A stretch of 64,000 nt of DNA. Source: Hygrophila difformis. Taxonomy: Eukaryota > Streptophyta > Magnoliopsida > Lamiales > Acanthaceae. The DNA lies in the NCBI GenBank assembly GCA_030278955.1, contig JAOANR010000014.1, positions 39,879,453 to 39,943,452 on the forward strand, written 5' to 3'. This document shows, in pieces, positions 32,540 to 45,056 of the stretch. The notes beneath the pieces are model-generated. The model did not search any database and was not told the origin of the DNA. It saw nothing but the letters and a program-made list of their open reading frames with translations. The stretch's first letter is position 1. Each line of letters opens with the position of its first letter. The translations under genes were made by a program, and so were the position numbers.

Positions 32540-35500
32540 ATGGATCCCTCCCCCATCACTGTTCTTTCTTCTGACATTCTCAAGATCGAGAGTTCGTTTG
32601 CCTCTCATTCCGCGGTTCGTCTTCTTCCTAAGGGTTTTTATTCCCTTGGTCCACTAGGTGTTCCCGAAGAGATTGATGAGTGTACTGCTCACATTTTTGA
32701 AAACCGCTCTATACCTTTGTATGCCTCCTGGTTCGCCTCTAAACTTTTTACCCCGTCACTTGCTAACCGGCCTTCAGTTTCTACTGATTACGTGGCTTGG
32801 TATCGTCATCTTGACCCCCATTGCCGCGAATCCTGGTCTAAATCCTATACTCGTCGTATGATCCTTCTTAGTACCATGTCTTTTCCGACTGACCTTCGTC
32901 CTATTCAGGCCCTTTTATGTTTTTGGAATTCCTCTGTGAATTGTTTTTGCTTTCCTTGGGGGATGATGACTCCTACCATTCAGGATGTGAAACTTCTTTT
33001 GAACCTCTCTGTTCGTGGGGAAACCTCGGCGTCGCATCTCAGCCTCAGGAGAAGAACACCAGTTTTCCTTCCAGCAATACCTTCAATAGTTGGATTGTTA
33101 CCCACCAGAGTGATCCTGCTTCGCCTAATCCGCATTCTTTGGAGCCGCTTGCTTTTATGATGTATTTCCTGACAAGATTCTTTTGGTGTACCCCCTCCAA
33201 AGAAGTTCTTCTCGAGACACATCCTTTGGCCTCTGCGATTCTTAACCAGGTAGCTCTGCCGCTAGCCGATTTCTTCCTTGCTCACCTGTATGCAGGTATA
33301 ACGGCTACCATTTCGGGCTGGGAAAAAGGTTTCCCATATAAAGCTTGAGGCCCTATATGGTTTCTTCACTTATGGTTGGTTTGGCATTTTCGCGATGTTT
33401 CTGGCTTTCCTCCTCATGATATTTGTCCTGACCATTTTGTCGCTCCCGACCTTCTGGGGACGCCCCTTCCTATCTTGTCGATTCCACACTGGATCAGCTA
33501 TTTCCTGGGCCGAACTTCCGATCAATCCTTTTCTCGTTATCATTACCGGAGAACCGATTTCGATTGGGTAAGAGAGATTGCTACTACTCCTTTTGGAACC
33601 TCTCTTCCTGTGGCTTTTGCTCAAATTTGGAATCGATGCATACTTTCTCGCCCGATCTTCAATGGTTCGACGGCTCTTCCTAACGCTGCTATTCCTTTTG
33701 AGGTTTATAACCCTCATTTAGTCAGTCGTCAATTCGGTTTCGGCCAAGATTTAGTGGAAGCTCATCGGGTCGATATGCGTCTTACTCCTGCCTCTAGCCG
33801 CAAACAGTGTTCCCTCTATCATCGGCGTTTAATCAATTTTGATGTGCCGAAATTTCATGTTCGCCCTGGACTCTCTACCTCTCGTTTTTTACTTTGGTGG
33901 GACGGCGTTGCTCGTACCTTTTTTGGTGCCGACCTCAACTCGCTTCTGCGGAGGAGTGGTTTCTCTCCCATTTTACCTTTCATTGCTTATCCTCTGTCTT
34001 CACCGGACTCCACTCCTCAGTGCACTCTTGGTTCGCCTTCTTCTTCCAGTCCGGGTATGTTTCTCTCCTGATCGTCTTTTTTCCCCTTCTTATCTCATAT
34101 ATATATATATATATATATATTTTGTATATTACTTATTCGACTGTCCTTCTTGAATCTAGGTGTCTGTTGTCCTTCTACCTCGGACCCTGGCCGAAAAAGG
34201 CTTATTTCCTCTTCGGCCCCCCTTACTGGTTCTCTTCCTCCTACTCAGACTCGGAAACGTTCTTCTCGTTCGGCCCTTGGCAGGATCCATGCTTCCCGTT
34301 TTATGGTTCGTTACTTTTTCCTTTCTTCCTCTTATTTCTTCTTTGCGCACCTCCTCTTTTACAGCTGATCATTTTTCTTCCTTCCATTAGGTTTCTATTG
34401 CTCTACCATCGTCCACCGTTTCGCCTGTTGTGGCCGCAGCTTCAGATCCTCTTATTGCTGAACCCCGTGTGTCGTCTGATGATACTGATTCGGCTGCTCC
34501 TACCAATATTTCTTCCGCTGATCCTCAAAGATTGATCCAGGGTCCCATTTCGACCGGTCCTGTTACTTCTTCTTCGACGGACCTTCTCCGACCAGCTGGG
34601 GGTTCTGCTGTACTTCCGTCTCCGGCGATTTTGGGATCTCTCGATCCTTCACCTGGTGGTACGACTGCTGATGACACTTCTACCGATCCGGTCCCTTCGT
34701 CTCCATTTCCTGATCGGCATGTATTGGATAAATTCTTCTCTCCTGTGCCTTCGACTTCCCTCCCGTCAGACCCTTCGGCCCACCTAGGGGATTGTTTGGG
34801 CCAATTGTGTAACTTGATTGCTAGGCAATCTGACGTGGAGTTTGTCAATCCGAAACCGATCCTCCTTCTTTTGTCTCATCTTGACCAACACTTTCATAAG
34901 GAGATGGTTTCCCTGAATCTAAACGACCCTCTTCAGACGATTATGAAGTCCATCCTCTCCTTAGATCAAGAACTCAGAGCACACTTAGAGATGCGGAACA
35001 AACTTGCCGCAGAACGTGAAGCCGTAGCTACCTCCCAAATTATCTTCTACAATTATTCAGTGGAGTATCGAGCTCAAATGGATATCCTTTCTGAAACGGA
35101 ATCCCAGGAACATAAGTATTCCGAGGACCTTTCTTTGATCCGCTCAGAGATAGCCAAACTTCAACAAAAGGAGCAGGACTTGAAGTTGGCTTTGGACCAT
35201 ACTAGGCAAAAATCGGCTGACTTGAGACGGTCGATAAAATTTCTTCGTCAATCGGCTGAAGCTCCTAAGGCAAAGATCCTGGATTCTCACTGGGATGCTT
35301 CCTATCTGGCTATGCGGTCCAGCTTCAATGATTATATACTTGGTACCTTCCAAGAAAAATGGGCCGACACCCAGTCTTTAGTCGGCCATCTTGATTCGGC
35401 TATCAAAAGTCTTGGTGGGAAAAGCACTGCTTATGTCCTTTCTCCCCCAACTTTATTTCCTCTAGACCCGTCAGAAATGGAAACTTCTTCGTGCAACGAT

Positions 35501-35824
35501 GCTCCTTCTTCCTCGAGGGCCCCTGCAGGTATTTTATTCTCTTTTTTCTGTAACTTGATTATTCCTTATTTTCTCCTAGTTCATCACTTCTTCTCTTTTA
35601 TTTGCTCAGGGAAATCTGATGTTCCCATCCAACCGTCGAATCTTCTGGCATCTTCTGGCCCTGTTGACGCTGATCCGACCGCTGATCGTCCTTCGTCCAG
35701 CAACCTTCTTGGCTCTTCCTTTACTGCGGATCTGGATCCGATGGCGCCCACCAGTAATCCTTCAATTGGCGCTTTGCAGGGCTTGGATGATGATATTCAC
35801 TTTGATGACAACGAAGATCATTAA
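32540..35824 (+). pseudogene. Antisense PMD gene of Tat element 2, degenerate
   Basis: From ATG 32540 the product parallels element 1: RPIQALLCFWNSSVNCFCFPWGMMTPTIQDVKLLL, WHFRDVSGFPP, VAFAQIWNRCILSRPIFNG and YNPHLVSRQFGFGQDL. Likely introns are 34055-34159 and one ending at 34390. From 34391 a Ser/Pro-rich linker, a long coiled coil (about 34840-35400, with KLAAEREAVATSQ and SEIAKLQQKEQDLKLALDHT) and an acidic tail ending GLDDDIHFDDNEDH at 35824 follow. An in-frame intron (about 35529-35609) explains a hydrophobic run in the plain translation. Breaks are a frameshift near 33015-33030 and a TGA at 33346-33348. The coiled coil, stopped in element 1, is open here. Confidence 0.82.
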
Positions 35825-36104
35825 TCTCCCCTTTTTTTTTGGATGTAAATTTCGGCTGTCTTTTACTAGCTATAGTCGGCCATTTCCCTTTTTGTAAGTT
35901 GTATTTGGCCGAAAAAATGTACTTTTGGATCCGTATCTTTTCTTCTCTGCAATACGATTCGTATCTTTTTCGAATCCCATATTTTTCGGTCTTCTTGATT
36001 GATTTCTGAATGTTAGCAGCTTTTATTGGGAATCAGCTGTAACGTCTTCCCATAAATAACTTTTAATATTGACCGTTTCTTATGCCGAGTACTTATCTTC
36101 TTCC

Positions 36105-36112
36105 TATAAATA
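36105..36112 (+). promoter_or_regulatory. TATA box of the second antisense unit, Tat element 2
   Basis: TATAAATA within TTCCTATAAATACCC, at the same relative place as 10974-10981 in element 1, about 55 bp upstream of an ATG. Confidence 0.65.
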
Positions 36113-36166
36113 CCCGGCTTTCGCTGATGTTTATCCATCACTTCTTCATATTTTCCTTTTAGCAAA

Positions 36167-36580
36167 ATGATTCTTCTTCTCGCTTGGCTCGACCCTCTGT
36201 CTCCGGTGCCCCCATGGTTTCTGACTGATGTCTCCCTGCAAGGATTTCCAGATGTGGTACGAAAACCTTTTGCCTATGCGGCACGAGTTCAGCTAACATC
36301 CTTTTCACCATGTTCGTATGGGCGAGGATCTTTGACTGTTTTTCCAAATGAAGGTCTCGACGACTATGCGAACATGATTCTTTTCTACTTTGCGGTTGCA
36401 TATCCTGTCGGACCTTGTCTAATGGGGAACCCACTTCTCTTAGTGGTTCCTCCATCTCTTCTCTCTTCCACCGCCTTGGGTGACTGCCTCGCTGTACTCC
36501 TCTTACTTCTGTCTGAGATAGTGCGGAGGCTGTACTCGAATTTGACTTCTACCTCTGGGACGTTGTACCATTCGTTATAG
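36167..36580 (+). CDS. Short conserved antisense open frame, Tat element 2 (137 aa), unknown function
   Basis: I do not recognise this product. ATG 36167 opens MILLLAWLDPLSP. From RKPFAYAARVQ onward it aligns without gaps for about 40 residues to the 81-aa frame of element 1, sharing RKPF, A-x-RVQ, SP, GRGSL and FPN. The C-terminal part is Leu-rich and not shared. An AATAAA at 36850-36855 closes the unit. It may be a peptide gene of the retroelement or the exon of a longer antisense transcript. Confidence 0.45.
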   Translation: MILLLAWLDPLSPVPPWFLTDVSLQGFPDVVRKPFAYAARVQLTSFSPCSYGRGSLTVFPNEGLDDYANMILFYFAVAYPVGPCLMGNPLLLVVPPSLLSSTALGDCLAVLLLLLSEIVRRLYSNLTSTSGTLYHSL

Positions 36581-36893
36581 CATTCCCAGGGGTTAAGGCT
36601 GGGTGGTTGGGTTAATCGGCGCTGCTGTTCTGGAATCAGTGGTCTCGCCACTGCATTTGCTCCGCCGATGTATCTTGGTGGCTTTATACAAGGCTAGGTT
36701 GTTTGACACAATCCTACAGTTCCATTCTTAGGACCTTTCCCTTGTATATGTCAGCCTAGAATAGGACGTTTCCCTTGTATATTGTAGTTTCGGACTATCG
36801 ACGCCGTCTTCGGCTGAAGTAGCTCCTCTTTGTAATGTTTCGTCCTTGCAATAAAATCTTTACTTGTTTGCTTGATGTTTAATCCCAAACTGA
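36581..36893 (+). other. Conserved 3' region with AATAAA, Tat element 2
   Basis: Matches the 11570-11690 block of element 1, including GGACGTTTCCCTTGTATATT (seen twice here in part, near 36730 and 36762), and ends with AATAAA at 36850-36855. No other gene. Confidence 0.6.
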
Positions 36894-37853
36894 AGCATAA
36901 TATTTTTTCATATACCTCGCATTTACTGGATTCGACATTTGCTCTCCATTTTCGTCGACTAATATGTATGCTCCGTTTGGCAATTTCGTCTGAACAATAA
37001 ATGGCCCCTCCCAATTTGGGCTCCACTTTCCTAATCGGCCATCCTTCTATTTGGGTGGCCATATGACTTTCCACACTAAGTCGCCAACTTCAAATCGCTT
37101 AACACGAATTCGCTTGTTATACCAATCGGCCACAATATCTTTATTTTTCTGCAAATTTTCAAATGCTTGCACCCGATCGGAGTTGGCATCCAATAATTCA
37201 TCTTTCATTGATCGATCGTACTGTTCGGCCGACATCAAATCTGCTTGACTTGTTCTCAAAGTCGGCACTGTTATTTCGGCTGGAAGTACTGCGTCCATCC
37301 CATATGTCAGCCGAAATGGTGTGAATCCAGTGGCTGAGGTCTTGGCATTCCGATAAGCCCACAATGCTTTGGATAACTTTTCATGCCACTTCCTCGGCTG
37401 ATCTTCAATCATCTTCTTTATGATTCATATCAGTTGCTTGTTCGTGGCCTCTGCCTGCCCATTCCCCTGTGGATAATATGGCGATGAATGCACGATTTTT
37501 ATCCCATGTTCGTCTGCAAAGGCCTTGACTTTCTCTCCCACAAATACCGTTCCTCTATCTGTCAGAATTGTTTGTGGGATTCCGAATCTGTAGATCAATT
37601 GTCTCTTAATAAACTCAATAACCTCTTCTTGAGAAATGCTAACATATGCCTGAGCTTCGGCCCATTTTGTGAAATAATCCGTTGCCACTAGCACGAACTC
37701 ATGCCTTTTCGATGAAGAGGGGTGAATTTTTCCAATAATGTCCATAGCCCATCCCCGAAATGGCCATGGCTTAATCATCATGTGTAGCTCTTCGGCCGGT
37801 AACTTCTGAATCGGCCCATGCTTCTGACATTCACGCTTTGGCATATTTCTCAC
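36894..37853 (-). pseudogene. Integrase of Tat element 2
   Basis: Homologous to element 1 integrase and with the same DDE residues (AMDIIGKIH, ILTDRGTVF, GQAEATNKQ). A GGA-to-TGA change at 37424-37422 stops the frame right after NKQLI, and the rest continues in the same frame from 37412. Near 37830 a small deletion removes part of the zinc-binding CRECQ segment. A frame change near 37047 separates the C-terminal domain. Defective. Confidence 0.9.
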
Positions 37854-38649
37854 AGTCCGTTGCCATATTCGGCCAATAATATCCTAGCCGAATGATACTC
37901 CATTTCATCGACTTTCCTGCCCGATGTGCGCTGCATATACCTTCATATACTTCTCCCATTACTCTTTTTGCATCTTCTTCTCCAACGCACCTGAGTAGCA
38001 CTCCATCGATGGCTCGCTTGAAGAGTAGTCCTCCTATTATTACGTAATCCATCGCCTTTCGTTTTTCGTCCGGATTAGCTTCGGATGGATCTTCCAATGT
38101 TCGTGCTATCTCCTTTATCCATTCGGCCTTTTCTGTTTCGGCCAAATGTATTTCCACATTCCCTGCGATCGGCATTAGCCGATATCTGGCTGCGTGTTGA
38201 GCCAATTCGTTGGCTAACTCGTTCCTTCCCCTTGGGATGTACTCAATATATACCTCGTCGAATTCTTCTAATAAACCGATTGCTTCTTCGTACAATATAA
38301 TCAACTGAGAACTTTTTACTGAAAAGTCTCATAACAATTGTTGAATAACCACTTGTGAATCTCCTTTGATTATAACAGCTTTCACTCCTTCTTCTATCAG
38401 TCGTTGTAACCCCGAAATCAATGCTTTATATTCCGCTTGGTTGTTGGTATAGGAATTCGGTAACTGTACGAAGTATTTGTATATCTTGCCCTCCGGCGTA
38501 TGTAGTGTGAACCCTGCCCCAACCCCTGAGGCGGCTTTGGAACCATCGAACATCATCACCCAGGGATGTAGATACACTATCCCTATTTCGTTCATCTCTT
38601 TCGGCCGAACTGGTCCTTCAATCATCGTCGGATATTGAAGATGTCGCAT
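37831..38649 (-). pseudogene. Second RNase H-like domain and integrase zinc-finger linker, Tat element 2
   Basis: Catalytic acids in MMFDGSKA, NNQAEYKALI and IKGDSQV. The frame breaks at about 38329 (IQQLL then stop) and resumes in 37831-38304 with EYIPRGRNELANELAQHAARY, the linker and AHRAGKSMKWSIIRLGYYWP, which belongs to the integrase HHCC region. Confidence 0.85.
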
Positions 38650-39110
38650 GATCGGCCAAAAAATCGGCTACAATTTGTCCTTTCATAGCCCTGAGTGGTT
38701 GATATTTCAAATCATATGCATTTAATTTCATGGCCCATTTGGCCATCCTTCGGCTACTGATCGGATCATTCATCAAGATTTTGACTATATCAACTGAGGC
38801 TACCACTATCACTTGCCTTGGTTGGATATAATATTCTAGCTTCTGGCATGCGTGATAGAGACTCAAACACAGTTTATGAATCGGCGAGTACCTTAACTCA
38901 GCATCTCTGAGGATTCGGCTCAAATAATAAATCGCCCGATCTCTTCCTTCATCGTCTTCTTGGGCCAGTAATGCTCCAATAGACTCTTCGGCCGCCTCTA
39001 TATATAGCTTTAAGGGTCGGCCCAAAATCGGTGGGACCAGTACTGGTGGATTTATTAAAGCCTGTTTTAATTGTTCAAAGGCTTCCTGTTGGTCGATTCC
39101 CATTTAAATT
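38618..39110 (-). pseudogene. RT-linked RNase H domain, Tat element 2
   Basis: Contains LYIEAAEESIGALLAQ, AIYYLSRILRDAEL, RYSPIHKLCLSLYHA and IVADFLADHA, parallel to element 1 at very high similarity. QQEAFEQLKQALINPPVL upstream is the usual RT-RNase H connection. Confidence 0.87.
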
Positions 39111-39182
39111 CTTCTTCTTTCTTCAACCTTAGTAGATCGGTTAATGGTTTCGATTTCCCAGCCGCATTTGCCAAGAATCGTC

Positions 39183-40247
39183 TCAAAAACAAATTTGTCC
39201 AAGGAATTTTTGCAAACTTTTCTTATCGTGTGGAGGCCTAGCTTCCAGGATGGCCTTGGTCTTATTCGCATCAACTTCAATGCCTTTGTTGTGTACCAAG
39301 AACCCAAGAAAATTGCCTGCTTGCACTCCAAAAGCACACTTGGCTGGATTCATTTTAACTCCGTGTAACCTCATTCTTGCAAATACTCTTCGTAAATAAT
39401 CCAAATGGCTTTCCACATTTCTGGATCGGACCATGACGTCGTCGATATAAACCTCTACGCAGTCTCCTGTCAGATCATGAAAAACATAATTCATGGCCCT
39501 CTGATATGTGGCTCCTGCATTCTTCAACCCGAATGGCATCACTACCCATTCATAGATCCCAATAGCTCCAGGGCATCTGAATGCTGTTTTATGCACATCT
39601 TCTTCGGCCATAAAGATTTGGTTGTATCCTGAATACCCATCCATAAAGGATAACATCCCCTGTTTTGCGGCCGAATCGATTAACAAATCGACAATAGGCA
39701 TCATGTATTCATCTTTAGGAGTGGCTATATTAAGATTTCGGAAATCGATACAAACTCTCAATTTCCCATTCTTCTTTATTACAGGAACAATATTTGACAA
39801 CCACTCTACATACTTAGCTGGCCTAACAAATCCGGCCGCTAACAACTTTTCTATTTCCTCTTTTATTTTCGGGACTATTTCGGGTGCTGCCCCCCTGGCC
39901 GGCTGTTTATGCGGCCTAAACCCTTCTTTGATTGGCAGTCTGTGCTCCACAATCGATCGTTCCAATCCTGGCATCTCTATGTAGTCCCATGCGAAACAGT
40001 CTTTGAACTCTATTAACACTTCATTGAATCGGCTCGTCGTCTGCTGATCTAAATTTGCACTCACCGGGATCTCCCTTGGGTGCTCATCTGTACCAACATT
40101 GACCATTTTCAAGGGATCTTGAGCTTTGAAATCTGGTGTTCGTTTCGGAATAGCACCCATGAGTTCACTCCAATTCGCTTTCTCTCCTGACGATCCGAGT
40201 TCGGTCGATTCGAACTCGACCATTCCTTTAGCTTCTTCGTTCATCAT
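39183..40247 (-). pseudogene. Reverse transcriptase of Tat element 2
   Basis: All catalytic blocks are present: RVCIDFRNLN, MDGYSGYNQI, PFGLKNAGATYQRAM, YIDD at 39438-39449 and GFLVHNKGIEVDANKTKAILEARPP. The domain is open from end to end and is better preserved than in element 1, but a frameshift just after QKFLGQICF (about 39190) disconnects it from RNase H. Confidence 0.92.
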
Positions 40248-41085
40248 TTACTTTCTTCGTCGTTCGGCCGTTCATCGGCCTGATATCTGACCTCGAACCC
40301 CAAGTCTGTCCAGTCGCATTCAACGACCTGCGGGTATCGTTCCCCCACCACTGCTAGAAATGGTTGTATGGGCTCTTTGTACAATACCGCATCAATTCGG
40401 CCGGCTGTGCTGACTGGAAACGGAGGTTGATCACCCTCCACTTCTTCGATCGTGCCATCCTTTTTCCAGAACCATATCTTCTGGTGAAGTGTTGATGGCA
40501 AACATCTAGCAGTATGGATCCAGCATCGGCCTAATAGGGCCGCATACGGAACCTCTGCATCAACTACAAAGAACATAGTCGGAATCGAGACTGTTCCGAC
40601 CGTTACATCTACTAAAATACACCCTTCGGCCGCTGTTTGTGCTCCCACGAAACTTAACACTTTCATTCTTGTGGGCAATAAATCGTCCTTTGAGCGGCCT
40701 ATCTTCGTCAGTGTGGATAATGACATAATATTGACGGTTGCTCCTCCGTCAATATACATTCTCCTGAGTGGTCTCCCGTTGACCCAGCCTTTGACGTACA
40801 AAAGCCTCACATGCTGAGACATCTTTGTAGTCGGAGGTAAAATTGTGCTTGGTTGAGCTTCGGGAACAAATGCTTCGTACCCTTCTTCCACCACTTTCTC
40901 TTCTTCGGCCTCAGGCCGGTGTGCTTCGAGTTTGGCGAAACAGAAGTCCACAATGGGTTCTTCCTCGCCGAAGTACTCTCCTTCTTTCTGACAAAAGACC
41001 ACAGCTGGTTCAGAATCAGACCAGTACTCCTCATCGGTTGCTGTGGTCATCCCTATCATGTTTGCACTAGACCCGAAGTCAAACT
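40244..41085 (-). pseudogene. Aspartic protease and linker of Tat element 2, cut by the gap
   Basis: The active-site loop reads YIDGGATVNIMS, followed by LSFVGAQTAAEG and AALLGRCWIH. Upstream lie the conserved acidic blocks YWSDSEPAVVFC and EEEPIVDFCFAKLEA. The frame is continuous up to the N-run at 41086. Everything N-terminal (rest of linker, Gag) is absent from the assembled sequence. Confidence 0.87.
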
Positions 41086-41585
41086 NNNNNNNNNNNNNNN
41101 NNNNNNNNNNNNNNNNNNNNNNNNNNNNNNNNNNNNNNNNNNNNNNNNNNNNNNNNNNNNNNNNNNNNNNNNNNNNNNNNNNNNNNNNNNNNNNNNNNNN
41201 NNNNNNNNNNNNNNNNNNNNNNNNNNNNNNNNNNNNNNNNNNNNNNNNNNNNNNNNNNNNNNNNNNNNNNNNNNNNNNNNNNNNNNNNNNNNNNNNNNNN
41301 NNNNNNNNNNNNNNNNNNNNNNNNNNNNNNNNNNNNNNNNNNNNNNNNNNNNNNNNNNNNNNNNNNNNNNNNNNNNNNNNNNNNNNNNNNNNNNNNNNNN
41401 NNNNNNNNNNNNNNNNNNNNNNNNNNNNNNNNNNNNNNNNNNNNNNNNNNNNNNNNNNNNNNNNNNNNNNNNNNNNNNNNNNNNNNNNNNNNNNNNNNNN
41501 NNNNNNNNNNNNNNNNNNNNNNNNNNNNNNNNNNNNNNNNNNNNNNNNNNNNNNNNNNNNNNNNNNNNNNNNNNNNNNNNNNNNN
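41086..41585. other. Assembly gap, 500 Ns
   Basis: Exactly 500 N characters, a typical placeholder length, so the true distance is unknown. In element 1 the corresponding missing part (rest of linker, gag, primer site, LTR) spans over 3 kb. Confidence 0.99.
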
Positions 41586-43100
41586 TTATGAACCAAGTCC
41601 ACCTTCATTTTTTGACTTATGGTAAACTGAAGTCTTCTATCCGATCGTGAGTGGGTGCAATGATGGCAAATGGGAGTGTGGATGCAATTGAGCAGCAGCA
41701 TCGTCATCAGTAAATTACCTGAAGGGTGGTGCTGTTACGTGACGCCTTTCAGTGGCCAATGGATGTGGTAGAGATAAAGAATTGCAGTGGATTGATCGCA
41801 ATATCAAATCAGCGCCGTAGTTACCTTCATAAAGATCCGCCTGCATCTGGTTTTGGCAGAGTGTCTCTTTTTGGGAAAAGCATCATTTCGTTTAGGACAT
41901 CTTGTCTTGCAGAAATTTTAGATGCTACATGCTGATTGGCATAGTTCTTCATTTGCCCATCATGTATTCCACTCATGCACTACCGTGTAAGGCTCCATCG
42001 CTGCACTATACAAAATATATCCACCCACCCGTGCCCTGCCCTGTAGTGGTAGAAATGTCCGCCGTGTTCGTGCCTACATCCTTTGGGCCGACCTCTGCAT
42101 TACTACACATACCCCCGCGCGCGGGGTAAACCCGTTTAACCATTGCATCAGCATGATCCCTACTGAAAAGTTATTATCAAACTGTCGGCCTGCAATAAAA
42201 GTGCAAGACAGCACGCCCCTCACTTGGTATTCGTTGAGTTATGATAAATCGAATATAATTTCTAATTCCATAACAAGTAATGATGGCATAAATTCGTCCC
42301 ATGGAAGATGGCCACGATTTTAAGCCAGCATCATTGGACATGAAGGACGGAAAGATATGCCTGATTCGGTTATGAACCAAGTCCACCTTCAAGGTTTGAC
42401 TTATGTTAAACTGAAGTCTTCTATTCGATCGTGAGTGGGTGCAATGATGGCAAATGAAGAGAGTGGATGCAATTGAGCAGCAGCATCGCCAGCAGGAAGT
42501 TACCCGCAGAGTGGTTCTGTTACGTGACGTGTTTCAGTGGACAATGGGAGGTGGCAGAGGAAAAGAATTGCAGCGAATTGATCGCAATATCAACTCAGCG
42601 TCGTAGTTACCTTCATAAAGATTCACCTGCATCTGGTTTGGCACAGTGTCGCTTTTGGAAACGCTATCATTTCGTTTAGGAGATCTTTTCTTGCAGAACT
42701 TTTAGATGATACATGCTGATTGGCATAGTTCGCACTGCCCATCATGAATTCCACTCATGCACTACCGTGTACGGATACGTCGCTGCACTTTACAAAATAT
42801 ATCCACCCACCCGTGACCTGCCCTGTAGTGGTAGAAATGTCCACCGTGTTCGTGCCTAAACCCTTTCGGCCGCCCTCTGCATTACTACACATACCCCCGC
42901 GCGCGGGGTAAACCCGTTTAACCATTGCATCAGCATGAACCCTTCTGAAAATGTATTATCAAACTTTCGGCCTGCAATTAGAGTGCAAGACAGCACGCCT
43001 CTCACGTGGTATTCGTTGGGTTAAGATAAACCGAAATATAATTTCTAATTCCATAACCAGTAATGATGGCATAAATTCTACCTCTGAAAGACGAAAGTTT
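41586..43100 (+). repeat. Tandem duplication, period 784 bp, two copies
   Basis: TTATGAACCAAGTCCACC at 41586 recurs at 42370, and similarity holds through the unit to about 43080. Shared landmarks are GTGGGTGCAATGATGGCAAA, AGTTACCTTCATAAAGAT, CATGCACTACCGTGTA and a perfect 14-bp palindrome CCCCGCGCGCGGGG (42113-42126 and 42895-42908). No coding frame is convincing. The first copy starts at the gap and may be incomplete. Related pieces recur at 51571-51640 and 52486-52525 in the same orientation. Confidence 0.85.
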
Positions 43101-43569
43101 TAATATAATTAATCAATTTAATTATACATATAATATTTATAACAGTAGGGGTGGTAATTAATATGGACTAATTTTTCTATTTATATTATATTTGCATAAA
43201 AAATTGAATGATACTTTGGTATATGTATTATGAAAAAAATTAAAAATTTATTTCGTATATCATTTTGAAAAAAAATAATAGAAATTATATTTTACTAAAA
43301 ATATATATTTTCATAAATATATTATAATAAAGGGGAACTATCATTTTAAAATAATCGAGTTTTTAATCTAGTTTTTAATAAATTTAATAATTTTATATTT
43401 ACTAAGCAATAGTGTTTATTAATTTATTTATTAAATTATAAAATAATTTTAATGTTTATTATAATTATAATTATATTAGCATAAAATAAAATACTCAACG
43501 TAAACAAAGAATTGAGAGAACAAAAAATAAATTGTTTACTCAGCAATTATACAATGTGGATATGTACAA
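43101..43569. other. AT-rich spacer, no gene seen
   Basis: Very AT-rich, with runs of TTTAATAAT type; nothing recognisable. Confidence 0.5.
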
Positions 43570-45056
43570 TCATGGCGAGCCCAAATCGGGGAACTTGACT
43601 ACTTCGAACACTATAGGGGGGGGCGGATCCGGCAATCGGAACAAGCCGGGCTCACGTACGTCCGCGCTGAAACGCCATACCTGATATGCTTGCAATTCTC
43701 GCACCCGTCTTGCGTTAAAGCGGAATCTTTGAATATCGGGGAATTTGTCCTCCACAACCCACTTGGCGTTCAACAGTGCAAGCGGTCCACACGAGGAGCC
43801 GTCGCTCTGCGGCATGACGGTACCTTCTTCCGGAAGGGAGATGTCCCAGGTCGCGCGGTGTGGAAGATCGGGCCGCAGCTGGTAGTAGCCGGTATGCTGG
43901 AGCAGCGATGGAATGATGGTGCACAATGGCCCGAGGTCTTCGAACCGGGCTATCAACAACTCCGACTTCTCGGGTCGCCTAGCATCACTGGGCGTGCATA
44001 TGCTGTCATGGAAGAATATCGTCCGGCTGTCCAATCGGATCCGGACTATGGCCCAGTGCTGCCTGATGCACCATGGGCATATGACCTGTTACGAACCCAC
44101 TGTAACGGTAAGTATTGCACGGGACCATTCTGTTTCGCAATGAACAAAAAATGTTTTTCACTAACCTCATCCAACTCCGCCAGTGTGCGGTCGAACCCCA
44201 CTGTGGTCTTCCCCCAACTATATACTGCGCCATCTCCTTCAATTTTAACTGATCAAAATGGGGCTTCTTGGTGGTCGCGTCCCAACAATCACGCAACAGC
44301 CCCGACTGCGTAAAAGCAAAAATCGAAATATAATAATAGATCGGAAAGGGCCTACCATTTTTTCCAACATTTGAGTAAATTCAACATGTTGAGATCAAAT
44401 TTGAACAATACACACTTACCAGGAATGCGCAATCCATCAAGGCATACTTAGCCCCCGTCCGTCGCGGAATGCAGTTAATGAAGCGTGGCTTGTACTGCAT
44501 AATACCTAGGTACGCGTCCATGTGCTGCAAATTATAGAGATCATTAATTTATTTTAAATGCACAATTAATATTAGTCCGGATATATTAAGATAATTTCCT
44601 ACGTAGTACTTGATAATTTATTATATTATATTAAAGGGGAACTCACGGTGTCATCCAGAAAAAATGTATCGGTGCACCAATTCTGAAACCACCGATGGTC
44701 TGCGGCCTCGGCAGTACCGACGTCGCAGCTGGCATAAATCATACGACGAAGCGTTAATGGTGAGTCATATGGAATCACTACCTTTACGAATGGAAAATTG
44801 CGTAAGCATACCTATACTTGCCATCCAAGCAATATAACTTGAATTCGTCGGTTCGCCTATTACGTCGTGGCCTGGTGAGACGCATGAATGGGCTGCGCAG
44901 ACGATGGGCGAGCACGCCATTCCGCTTTGTCCGATAGGGAACCGGTGTTGGATCCTGGGCGCTCCTAACAAACTGCACAGGATCATCGTTGTCGGAATCG
45001 CCGCCTTCGTTCCCGGCATCCCGAGCTACGACCAAGCAGGGAAATAAATGGAACAT
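43570..45056 (-). CDS. Ulp1-like cysteine protease (peptidase C48) domain exons
   Basis: C-terminal half of a minus-strand gene. Exons follow each other as basic linker SPFMRLTRPRRNRR (about 44900), HRWFQNWCTDTFFLDDT (about 44650-44700), HMDAYLGIMQYKPRFINCIPRR (about 44420-44530), WGSTAHWRSW (about 44180-44230) and the catalytic exon (about 43590-44100). The C48 triad is intact: His in RQHWAIVRI (44058-44056), Asp in FFHDSICTP (44007-44005) and Cys in SDGSSCGPLAL (43791-43789). Family members cleave SUMO or related peptides. The pairing with DUF1985 indicates the transposon-borne type, not a housekeeping SUMO protease. Intron borders were inferred by eye and are approximate. Confidence 0.75.

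Larger units (their letters stand above)
31655..41085 (-). mobile_element. Second Tat-lineage gypsy element, truncated at the gap (element 2)
   Basis: Same family architecture as element 1: an LTR with TGTTTGGCTGG and CCCCAACA ends, a plus-strand PMD gene and short frame, then minus-strand integrase, RNase H, RT and protease. The sequence runs into 500 Ns within the gag-protease linker, and no gag or second LTR is found to the right of the gap. Pol is close to element 1 at protein level, whereas LTR and PMD sequences are more divergent, so this is a sister subfamily rather than a duplicate of the same insertion. Confidence 0.92.

Noticed and set aside
43570..44100. Housekeeping SUMO protease gene
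   Set aside because: Coupling to DUF1985, a Pro-rich linker with duplicated exons and repeat-rich surroundings point to the transposon-borne class.
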